Both the position numbers and the translations under genes were made by a program. The notes below the pieces were generated by a model, which saw nothing but the letters and a program-made list of their open reading frames with translations, did not search any database and had not been told where the DNA came from. 64,000 bases of DNA, from positions 4,174,202 to 4,238,201 of the forward strand of contig OY730171.1 in the NCBI GenBank assembly GCA_963422465.1, given 5' to 3'. This DNA comes from Lichina pygmaea. Taxonomy: Eukaryota; Ascomycota; Lichinomycetes; Lichinales; Lichinaceae. The first letter of the stretch is position 1. Every line of letters begins with the position of its first letter. Of this stretch, positions 20,951-30,478 are shown piece after piece.

Positions 20951-20962
20951 ACTACAAGATTT
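20951..20962 (+). repeat. 12-bp target-site duplication, left copy
   Basis: ACTACAAGATTT in the 3' UTR of LINE D. The identical 12 bases recur at 23662-23673, right after the tail of LINE E, where the interrupted UTR resumes (CCTTTTGCTACAT). The pair marks the 2.7-kb block 20963-23661 as one insertion. Confidence 0.92.
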
Positions 20963-22080
20963 GGCCTGCAACGACTTGAATCTCCACGTGGTGCAGGCTG
21001 GGAACCTCGGGGCAGTCGATGGTGGGCAGCTTCCCAGGCTGCTCGTAGTCACTGCACTGAGAGCTAATCAAGTCACCAGTCAAGCTGCTGGTGTTGCGGA
21101 GTGATAGGCCACCGGAGGTGTCGCGCAGGCACCCTGGACGCTCCCGTGAAACAGCTACAGCAGAACAGAGGACTGCGACCAAGCTTGGGAGATGAAAACC
21201 ATCTGACAGACAACTACCGTGTACACTACAGCCTGAAGCCAGCCCCACAGCTGGTGGATGTGAAGTGTAGGTGTCTGATAGGGCACCTCTGGAGTAGTTG
21301 AGAGGAGTTCTTGTCATGTCACCCTCCTAGCAGAGTCTCCAGCTAACACGTGAGGATCTGCTAGGGGGGGAGTGGCCTTGGCACCACAGTGTTGTTAATC
21401 AAACACAGACCACCTGTTAAAGAAGGAGAGTGGTCGTACAAGGAGATGTCGCTGCTCCAGTGCCTAAGGGCTGTGTGATAGCCAAAGTGCTGGCTTGATG
21501 GTTTTGCCTAAGGTCTTGCCAGAAAGTCTCTTCGTACAATCCACAATCTGGGGCCAGGGGACTGGGTTATCCAGTGGGCCAACAGGTGCAACCGGAGCCC
21601 CACAGGTGACAGCGGACCAAGGAGAACTCCTCCCTACTTGGTTAGTGGGCTGGAAAGGCAGCCCTGCAGGTGCTGGCACGGCCTGCAGAGTCTGTAAGGT
21701 CTGCGAGGTATGGTCGGCCTTTGTACAAGAGATCTGCGAAGGTAACACAAAACAGTTAACAACTGCAAGGCATGGCATATAATGGCAGTGACGGAGGTAG
21801 GGCCTGGGCCTACTACGAGACTGTCTATATAGCCTGAGAGGATGGATGCGCATGCTGGTTTGTACGGAGTGCAGGCTTAGGCTGCAAACAACAAGCTCAG
21901 GGAGCAAACTACAGTTGGAGTGTGGGCTCTGGGCTGGTGACCCAGCGCTCCGAAGCAGGATCCCAGGGGTGAGCACGTACAGCGGAGTGCAAGAGATCTT
22001 GGGACTGTGGGAAAGCATGGTAGAGACCCTGTGGGGGGGTGCCAACTCTACACTATGTTCTGGCATAGTACGACTGTGGT
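20963..22080 (+). repeat. Repeat U, copy 1 (5' part of a LINE chimera)
   Basis: 1.12-kb sequence of unknown kind, GC-richer than the LINEs. It starts GGCCTGCAAC and ends GACTGTGG next to LINE ORF2 sequence. A second copy lies inverted at 27906-29021 with the same two ends. Besides GGCC at each end there are no terminal inverted repeats, no LTR, no A-rich tail and no recognisable protein. Open frames shared by both copies are 200 codons antisense to the LINE (22066-21464) and 95 codons sense (21495-21782). Neither resembles a family I know. It is fused to LINE E and shares E's target-site duplication, so it probably came from an RNA copied by the LINE reverse transcriptase after a template jump. 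Confidence 0.75.
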
Positions 22081-23661
22081 CCTGGATCTACTCCTTCTGT
22101 GATAAGCGCTCTACCACTCTTGTCTTTGATGATTCTGAATCTTATTCTATTCCTATTCATTGTGGAGTTCCTCAAGGTTCTCCATTATCCCCTATTCTTT
22201 TTCTATTCTACATTTCTGAATTGCATGAGACTGTGCATACTCCCTCTTCTGGTGTATCTGCTCTGGGGTTTGCAGATAATACAAATCTGCTTGCTTTTGG
22301 TCACTCCTTGAAAAGTAACCTTCTGAAGTTAAAGAACACACACCACAAATATCTATCCTGGGCTGCAAGACATGGAATAGTCTTCTCACCTGAGAAATAT
22401 GAAATACTTCATTTTTCCAGAAGAAGATCAGACAATCTTCAGCTCAAGCTCAGACTGGGGAATGTGATTCTCAAACCAAAAGAAGAAGTGTGAGTACTTG
22501 GAGTGTACCTAGATGCAAAGCTCCACTGGCACAAACACCAGAGGATTATTCTTCAAAAAACACAGAAAGCACTCTCTTCTCTTTCTAGAACTTCCTATTC
22601 TACTTGGGGCTTTCCAGTTCACACATCACGTCTGGTGTACACTGCTATACTGAGATCTCTACTGAGCTATGCAGTGGGGATCTGGTTTAACCCTCTAAGA
22701 AAATCCTCCAATATCTTTTCTCTTGTTTCATTTCAAAACAGATACCTAAGACTTATTGGGGGTGCTTTCAAAGCCACTCCTTCTTTTCTATTAGAGAGTG
22801 AGCTTTTTCTTCTACCTCTAGACCTCTACTTTAAATTTCACACTGCCTGTTTTCTTTCTTCTATTCAAAACTCCCCTCTCAAATACTTTCTTGACAGTAT
22901 CTTTTCCACTATTTCCAGCTATGCCTCTCTCTTGAAGAAACCTTTAAAGGAATCCCCAACTATCTCTCCTAAGTGGAAATTCACTTGGTTAAGTCAAATA
23001 ACTACTAACCAGGCTAGTTCAAAGAAAGAACTACAAAAGCTTTTTACTAAAGAGTGGGAAGACCAATGGGAAGAGAAGAAAAGAAGAAGCTATCCAGACT
23101 GGCAGACTTTCTGTCAAAAGCCACACAAAAACAATCTGAAGCTCTACAAAGAGTTACAGAAAGCTGAGGCAAGTCTGCTACTGCAAATCAGGACTGGAAG
23201 AATTGGTCTGGCAAGTTTTCTTTTCAGAGCTGGAGTTCCTGACTTCCCTACCCCACTATGTGTGTGTGGCCAAGCAGAAGAAACTGCAAAACATATCACC
23301 TCTTCATGCTCTCTTTATTCAAGACAAAGACAACAAGTCTTTTTTAATCCCCAAGACTTCACCACTATTATTTCAAACCCAGAGCTACTACAGAAGTTCT
23401 TGTACTGGTTTATGTCTTTGAAAAGACTAAACCAGTTTAATCTAGCTTTCAAACTCCACTATTCCCAATCCAATACCTAGATTCTCTTCTCTTACCAGAA
23501 ACTTCAAGATTCCTTTTGTTACATTCCCTAGTCACACCCTGCCTTCAGTTTTTATCCCTTCAAAGGTTTTCTGAAGGAGTTCACTATTAGCTAGAAGATC
23601 TGCATGGCTGTAAAGCTACTACCAGTGTAAGAATCAAATAAAATAAATAAAAAATAAAAAA
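22081..23661 (+). mobile_element. LINE copy E, 3' half fused to repeat U
   Basis: Begins mid-RT at CCTGGATCTACTCCTTC, directly after U, with CC/CCTGG microhomology at the joint. It continues to the knuckle (CVCGQAEETAKH), stop, 3' UTR and an AAATAAATAAAAAATAAAAAA tail. A TGA at 22491-22493 replaces a CGA Arg codon (C to T), and the catalytic FADD reads FADN. Its closest relative is copy C. Together with U1 it is framed by the 12-bp duplication. Confidence 0.92.
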
Positions 23662-23820
23662 ACTACAAGATTTCCTTTTGCTACATCCTCTAGTCACCCC
23701 CAGTCTTCAGTTTTTAGTCCTCTAAAGGTTTTCTGAAGAAAATCACTCTTAGCTAGAAGATCTGCATGGCTGAAAAGCTACTATCAGTGTAAGAATCAAA
23801 TAAAAATAAAAATACAAAAT
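23662..23820 (+). mobile_element. LINE copy D, 3' end
   Basis: Starts with the right copy of ACTACAAGATTT (23662-23673) and carries the rest of D's 3' UTR. This includes AAAGGTTTTCTG and GAAGATCTGCATGGCTG, then AAGAATCAAATAAAAATAAAAATA. Confidence 0.9.
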
Positions 23821-23983
23821 AAGAACTTGTCCTGCTCCCCCAGCTTCTTCTCTTCTTTTCTCTTTTTCTTCCTTCCTTGTCTTTCGTCTTGTACATCAAT
23901 CCAAGTCTCAAGTCTCAAGCCAAGTCAGGTCAAGGTTACTGAATCAGTTAGCCTCGAGTTCTGCTCTGCTATTGCCTTGTCAC
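23821..23983. other. Non-LINE spacer, pyrimidine-rich
   Basis: About 160 bp, CT-rich (CTTCTTCTCTTCTTTTCTC) then mixed, with tandem CAAGTCTCAAGTCTCAAGCCAAGTC. It is probably original host DNA caught between two oppositely oriented LINE ends. No gene seen. Confidence 0.5.
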
Positions 23984-24760
23984 ATCAAAGACATGAACCA
24001 GTATAGAAACTTCTGTAAAAGCTCTGGGTTTGAAATAATAAAAGTGAAATCTTGAGAATTGAAAGGAGCTTGCTGTCTTTGACTTGAATAAAAAGAGCAT
24101 GAAGAGGTGATATGTTTCACTGTCTCTTCTGCTTGACCACAGACACATAAAGGGGTAGGAAAATCTGGAACTCCAGCTCTGAATAGAAAACTTGCCAGGC
24201 CAATTCTCTCAGTTCTGGTTTGTAGTAGTAGACTTGCCTCAGCTTTCTGTAGCTCTTTGTAGAGCTTCAGGTTATTGTGGTGAGGCTTTTGACAAAACAC
24301 CTGCCACCCAGAGTAGCTTCTTCTTTTCTTCTCCTCCCATTAGTTTTCCCACTCTTTAACAAAGAGTTTCTGTAGTTCTTTCTTTGAACTAGCCTGCTTA
24401 GTAGTTAATTGGTTTAACCAAGTGAACTTCCAATAGGGGGAGATAGTTGAGGATTTCTTTAAAGGTTTCTTCACAGAAGAAGCATAGTGGGAGATATTGG
24501 AAAAGTTATTGTCCAGAAGTGTTTTCAGAGAGGAGGTTTGAATAAAAAAGAGAAAACAGGCTGTGCGAAATTTGAAATAGAGATCTAGAGGTAAAAGAAA
24601 AAGCTCACTCTCTAATAAGAAAGATGGAGTGGCTTTAAAGGCACCTCCAATAAGTCTCAGGTATTTGTTGTGGAATGTGCTAAGAGAAGAGATATTAGAA
24701 GATTTTCTTAGAGGATTGAACCGGATCCCCACAGCATAACTCAGTAAAGATCTGAGTATT
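23984..24760 (-). mobile_element. LINE copy G, 3' portion
   Basis: Minus strand: ORF2 from GIRFNPLRKSSN to the knuckle CVCGQAEETVKH and YWFMSL. It ends abruptly at 23984 without stop region, UTR or tail, so the true 3' end is missing (probably deleted). CAA to TAA interrupts the frame after KEWEN. It joins the portion at 27282-27905 once copy F and one duplication copy (24746-24760) are removed. Confidence 0.88.
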
Positions 24761-27281
24761 TTATATTTATTTATTTGATTCTTACACTGGTAGTAGCTTT
24801 ACAGCCATGCAGATCTTCTAGCTAATAGTGAACTCCTTCAGAAAACCTTTGAAGAGATAAAAACTGAAGGCAGGGTGTGACTAGGGAATGTAACAAAAGG
24901 AATCTTGAAGTTTCTGGTAAGAGAAGAGAATCTAGGTATTGGATTGGGAATAGTGGAGTTTGAAAGCTAGATTAAACTGGTTTAGTCTTTTCAAAGACAT
25001 AAACCAGTACAAGAACTTCTGTAGTAGCTCTGGGTTTGAAATAATAGTGGTGAAGTCTTGGGGATTAAAAGAGACTTGTTGTCTTTGTCTTGAATAAAGA
25101 GAGCATGAAGAGGTGATATGTTTTGCAGTTTCTTCTGCTTGGCCACACACACATAGTGGGGTAGGGAAGTCAGGAACTCCAGCTCTGAAAAGAAAACTTG
25201 CCAGACCAATTCTTCCAGTCCTGATTTGCAGTAGCAGACTTGCCTCAGCTTTCTGTAACTCTTTGTAGAGCTTCAGATTGTTTTTGTGTGGCTTTTGACA
25301 GAAAGTCTGCCAGCCTGGATAGCTTCTTCTTTTCTTCTCTTCCCATTGGTCTTCCCACTCTTTAGTAAAGAACTTTTGTAGTTCTTTCTTTGAACTAGCC
25401 TGGTTAGTAGTTATTTGACTTAACCAAGTGAATTTCCACTTAGAAGAGATAGTTGAGAATTCCTTAACAGTTTGTTCAAGAGAGAGGCATAGCTGGAAAT
25501 AGTGGAAAAGATACTGTCAAGAAAGTATTTGAGAGGGGAGTTTTGAATAGAAGAAAGAAAACAGGCAGTGCAAAATTTAAAGTAGAGGTCTAGAGGTAGA
25601 AGAAAAAGCTCACTCTCTAATAGAAAAGAAGGAGTGGCTTTGAAAGCACCCCTAATAAGTCTTAGGCATCTGTTTTGAAATAAAACAAGAGAAGAGATAT
25701 TGGAGGATTTTCTTAGAGGGTTAAACCAGATCCCCACTGCATAGCTCAGTAGAGATCTCAGTATAGCAGTGTACACCAGACATGATGTGTGAACTGGAAA
25801 GCCCCAAGTAGAATAGGAAGTTCTAGAAAGAGAAGAGAGTACTTTCTGTGCTTTTTGAAGAATAATCCTTCGGTGTTTGTGCCAGTGGAGCTTTGCATCT
25901 AGGTACACTCCAAGTACTTGCACTTCTTCTTTTGGTTTGAGAATCACATTCCCAAGTCTGAGCTTGAGCTGAAGGTTGTCTGATCTTCTTCTGGAAAAAT
26001 AAAGTATTTCATATTTCTCAGGTGAGAAGACTATTCTATGTCTTGCAGCCCAGGATAGACATTTGTAGTGTGTGTTCTTTAACTTCAGAAGATTACTTTT
26101 CAAGGAGTGACCAAAAGCAAGCTGATTTGTATCATCTGCAAACCCCAGGGCAGATACACCAGAAGAGGGAGTATGCACAGTCTCATGCAATTCAGAAATG
26201 TAGAATAGAAAAAGAATAGAGGATAATGGAGAACCTTGAGAAACTCCACAATGAATAGGAATAGAACAAGACTCAGAATCATCAAAGACAAGAGTGGTAG
26301 AGCACTTATCACAGAAGGAGTAGATCCAGGAAGCTAGCCAGGCAGGTATTCCTTTTCTTTTCAGAATTTGCTGTAGTATCTTGGGGAGAACTCTGTCATA
26401 GGCTCCTGAGATATCCAGTGAGAGTAGGGATGCAACCATGCCTTCCTTCCAGACTTTTTCCACTTGGGAGGTTAGAAGGAAAAGTGCTGCTTCTGTGGAT
26501 CTTCCTTTCCTAAAGCCCATCTGGATATCTGGCAATAGTCCAGCTTCTTCTGCTATCTTGCTTAGTCTGGCTGCAGCAATAGCTTCCATCAGCTTGCCTG
26601 TTGTGTTTAGCAGAGCTATAGGGCGCCAGGCTTTAGCTTGATTGTAGGTTCCCTTGCCAGGTTTCCTCAAGCAGACTGTTTTTGCACTCTTAAATCTTTC
26701 AGGGAAGTACTCTAGTTTCCAGCATGTTGAAGTCAGAATAACTAGAGCTTGGCAGAACCTAGGCCCCAGAGCTCTCAGAAATCCATTTGGCAGCTTATCT
26801 CTCCCTCCTGCTGTGAAAGGTTTCTTCTTGGCCAGAATTTGCTTCACTTCTTCACATGTTACCTTCTGGGAGAGCTGTATCTCAGAGATAGTCTGGGAGC
26901 TTTCTGAGCCTGGTTCTGGAACTAGAGCTTTTGGAAAGAACTGCTGTGAGAAGGCTTTAGTCTTTTCCTCAAAGGTTTTGGCTATTCCTTCTTGTGTTTC
27001 CAGGTCAGGAACCAGAGGAAGATCAGGAGTCTTGTTGGCTTTGGACTTTCCCCACTTTGCAAGCTTCCAGAACTTTGAAGAGCTGGCCAGCTCATGGATT
27101 TGGTGTCTGAAAGTGTTCTGTTTTCCATCTCTGACTGCCTTTTTCTTGAGCTTAGTTGCTTGCTCAAGTTCCTCTTGACTTGCTTGCTTTTTTGCACTTT
27201 TCTTCTTACTCTTCTTTCCTCTTTAACCTTGTTTTGGATCTCTTGATTCCACCAGGGAACTGAGTGGCCAGATTGCTTCTC
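24761..27281 (-). mobile_element. LINE copy F, 5'-truncated, nested in G
   Basis: Minus strand. It starts in ORF2 at KQSGHSVPWWNQEIQ and passes through the RT (MGFRKGRST, SLDISGAYDRV, GFADDTNQL) to the knuckle, 3' UTR and an AATAAATAAATATAAAA tail. It is flanked by AAAGATCTGAGTATT at 24746-24760 and 27282-27296, a perfect 15-bp target-site duplication. There is one frameshift near 27188 (a base lost in AAAAAAGGCAAGC) and another near 25470; GVPQG reads GVSQG. It is closest to copies C and E. Confidence 0.93.
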
Positions 27282-27905
27282 AAAGATCTGAGTATTGCAG
27301 TGTACACAAAACGTGATGTGAGGACTGGGAAGTCCCAAGTATAATATGAAGTTCTAGAAAGAGAGGAAAGTGCTTTCTGAGCTTTTTGAAGAATAATTCT
27401 CTGGTGCTTATGCCAGTGGAGTTTTGCATCCAGGTACACTCCTAATACTTGCACTTCTTCTTTTGGTCTTAGAATCACATTCCCCAGTCTGAGCTTAAGC
27501 TGAAGATTGTCTGATCTTCTTCTGGAGAAATGAAGTATTTTATATTTCTCAGGAGAGGAGACTATTCCATGTCTTGCAGTCCATGATAGATATTTGAGGT
27601 GTGTGTTCTTCAACTTCAGAAGGTTGCTTTTTAGAGAGTGCCCAAATGCAAGCAGATGTGTATCATCTGCAAATCCCAGAGTAGAAACACTAGTGGAAGG
27701 AGAGTGTACAGTTTCATGAAGTTCAGAAATGTAAAATAGAAACAGAATAGGAGATAAAGGGGAAACTTGGGGAACTCCACAGTGAATAGGAATAGCAGAA
27801 GACTCAGAGTCATCAAACACAAGAGTGGTAGAACGACTGGTGCAGAAAGAAAGAATCCAGGAAGATAGCCAGAGAGGAATTCCTTTTCTCTCTAGGATTT
27901 GTTGG
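27282..27905 (-). mobile_element. LINE copy G, 5' portion fused to repeat U
   Basis: Minus strand. ORF2 begins at CCAACAAATCCTAGAG, directly after U copy 2, about 50 nt upstream of the U-to-LINE joint in copy E. It has VFDDSES, GVPQVSPLSP and GFADDTHLL, and continues to ATACTCAGATCTTT where copy F interrupts it. It is closest to copies B and D. The joint again has a CC microhomology. Confidence 0.88.
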
Positions 27906-29021
27906 CCACAGTCATACTATGCCAGAACATAGTGTAGAGTTGGCACCCCCCCACAGGGTCTCTACCACACTTTCCCACAGTCCTGAAGTCTCTTGCACTC
28001 CGCTGTACATGCTCACCCCTGGGATCCTGCTTCAGAGCGCTGGGTCACCAGCCCAGAGCCTACACTGCAACTGTAGTTTGCTCTCTGAGCTTGTTGTTTG
28101 CAGCCTAAGCCTGCACTCTGTACGAACCAGCATGCGCATCTGTCCTCTCGGGCCATATAGACAGTCCCGTAGTAGGCCCAGGCCCTACCTCTGTCACTGC
28201 CATTATATGCCACACCTTGCAGTTGTTAACTGTTTTGTGTTACCTTCGCAGATCTCTTGTACAAAGGCCAACCATGCCTCGCAGGCCTTACAGACCCTGC
28301 AGGCTGTGCCAGCACCTGCAGGGCTGCCTTTCCAGTCCACTAGCCAAGTAGGGAGAAGTTCTCCTTGGTCTGCTGTCACCTGTGGGGCCCTGGTTGCACC
28401 TGTTGGCCCACTGGATAACCCAGTCCCCTGGCCCCAGATTGTGGATTGTACGAAGAGACTTTGTGGCAAGGCCTTAGGCAAAACCATCAAGCCAGCACTT
28501 TGGCTATCACACAGCCCTTAGGCACTGGAGCAGCGACATCTCCTCGTACAACCACTCTCCTTCTTTAACAGGTGGTCCCTGTTCGATTAACAACACCGTG
28601 GTGCCAAGGCCACTCCCCCCTAGCAGATCCTCACGTGTTAGCTGGAGACTCTGCTAGGAGGGTGACATGACAAGAACTCCTCTCGACTACTCCAGAGGTG
28701 CCCTATCAGATGCCTAGACTTCACATCCACCAGCTGTAGGGCTGGCTTCGGACTGTAGTGTACATGGTAGTCGTCTGTCAGGTGGTTTTCATCTCCCAAG
28801 CTTGGTCGCAGTCCTCTGTTCTGCTGTAGCTGTTTCACGGGGGTGTCCAGGGTGCCTGCGCAACACCTCCAGTGGTCCATCACTCCGCAACACCAGCAGC
28901 TCGACTGGTGACTTGATTAGCTCTTGGTGCAGTAACTACAAGCAGTCTGGGAAGCCGCCTGCCATCGACTGCCCCGAGGTTTCCAGCCTGCACCACGTGG
29001 AGGATCGAGTTGTTGCAGGCC
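27906..29021 (-). repeat. Repeat U, copy 2
   Basis: Inverted copy of the 1.12-kb repeat at 20963-22080, about 90% identical by eye, with the same ends (GGCCTGCAAC at 29021, GACTGTGG at 27906). It keeps the same orientation relative to the LINE fused to its 3' side. On its 5' side it abuts LINE H ORF1 rather than host DNA. The 200-codon frame (27919-28521, plus strand) and the 95-codon frame (28490-28203) are both open, as in copy 1. Confidence 0.75.
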
Positions 29022-30478
29022 CTTGGTGTCTATAGCCAAAGTACTTGAAGTATTGTGCAATAACTGTGTTTGCCAGGAAGAGTTCCACTTCATGTAGTCT
29101 GTGTCCCAGCACTAGTCTATTCTTAATAAGAAGATTGACCTGTTGGGGAGTAGAGAGATCCAGGTGGAGAGAGGTGACCTGTTTCTTTTGAGCTATGGAT
29201 TTCTTGGACCAATATGCTCTCAGAATAGTGATCTGTTTGCCAAGAGAAAAGTTACTAGTCTGGATTTTTTTGCAGGTGTTCTCCAGATTCTCTGGCTGGA
29301 CATCTGCTGTTCTGACTCCATGAACCAGAACTGGGAATCTCTTGGGGTGGACTATTACCTGGGTGTTGAAGATAGCTGCAGTCCAGGAGGAATCCTTTTC
29401 CAGAAAAAGCTTGGTTTCCTGGCTCTCTGTGTGAATAAGAATATCCTCTGATAGGAGTTTTCTCACTGCCCTAATCTGTTTGTTATAAGAGCTTGGGAGT
29501 CTATCTTGGAGGGCTTAGAAGAGCTGGACATGGGTTCTGTTGGCTATGTCTGGAGTCTGGTGCCCAGGGTGTACCAGAACCTTTTTAAGAATTCTGGAAG
29601 CTAGTGGAATTTGAGCAGAGGAAGTTTTTGCAGCTGCCTGTGCATAAGATGGGTTTGCCTCTTGTCTATCTAGATGTTTGTTGAGGTTTTCAAGCTCCTG
29701 GATAATCTTGTTGGTAATGCCAGAGGGTAGAGGTTGGACAGTGCTAGTCTGCAGCTCTGCAGAGAGTTTTTGCTTAAGGGTCTCCCAGCTTTTTCTGACT
29801 AGTTCTGGAACTGTTTGAGTTTTCAGCCAGAAGTTAAGAAGTTCCCAGTCTTTCTGTATAGTGCTTTCAGTGGTGGGAGGACTGGCTTGAGTGTTAGAGA
29901 GACTGGAAGCTGGTGTGGCTAGTGGTACTCTGGGATTGGTTTCTAAAGAAGTGGGTTTTTTCTTTTTTAGTGCTATAGTGGAGCTTGCTTGGCACAGGTC
30001 AACTGTTTCCAGTCTGTGAAGTAGTGCCAGAGAGAGAGGAGTCACCTGGTTTCCCAGCAGTAATAATCTAGTCCTGGGACCAGACCCCAAGACTAGACTT
30101 TCCTGGGCAGCTTATTCCAACTAAGCTCTGAGTAAAGCTAGGAGTATTTGCCTAGACTAGGGACCAGACCCTCTATCTAGACTTTCCTTGAGTCAAGGAC
30201 TCTGCTAGCTCCAGAGTCAGTCAGACTCTAACTATTCCTCTTATCCTGAGACTTTCTCTCTCTGGTTGTGGCTGGATTGCTGCTTGTTGAAGAAAAAGAT
30301 CATGGATCCCAAGATCACAACTTTTGACAATCAGGTGTGATTCTCAAAGGTCATGGGGTTTCACCTTAAGGTTTGGGTGGGTCAGGACAGGATGTCAGCT
30401 GTTTTCCAGAACATATGAGAAATTGCTGTCTTTACCAAAAGTGATGGTCCTTGAACAGTGTGGTTCTGGGAAGAGTTT
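29022..30478 (-). mobile_element. LINE copy H, 5' third (5' UTR and ORF1)
   Basis: Minus strand: true 5' end at about 30478 (AAAACTCTTCCCAGAACCA), 5' UTR, then ORF1 from about 29976 to the first zinc knuckle, where it joins U copy 2. The ORF1 ATG has become ATA. A CAA to TAA stop lies at about 29515, and the first knuckle reads YFKYFGYRHQ instead of CFKCFGCGHQ. Nearly all these changes are G to A or C to T at TG/CA sites. The remainder of H does not reappear beyond U and G. Confidence 0.88.

Larger units (their letters stand above)
18238..20962 (+). mobile_element. LINE copy D, 5' part (3' end at 23662-23820)
   Basis: Begins abruptly in the endonuclease coding region (CTCCCACCAGAGCAAG) directly after copy C's A-rich tail. 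It runs in one open frame to TAG at 20928-20930, covering the end of the endonuclease, RT with GFADDTNLL, and the C-terminal knuckle (CVCSQAEETVKH). Its 3' UTR is split at 20962 by the U-LINE E chimera and resumes at 23662. D repeats the last 1.94 kb of copy B and supplies B's missing 3' part. Confidence 0.9.

Noticed and set aside
20963-22080. Repeat U as a DNA transposon (MITE-like)
   Set aside because: No terminal inverted repeats beyond GGCC, no own target duplication, and in copy 1 the duplication encloses U together with LINE E.
21846-22493. Open frame running from repeat U into LINE ORF2 as a fusion protein
   Set aside because: The U part has no conserved coding signal and the frame ends at a TGA soon after entering the RT; probably a chance in-frame joint.
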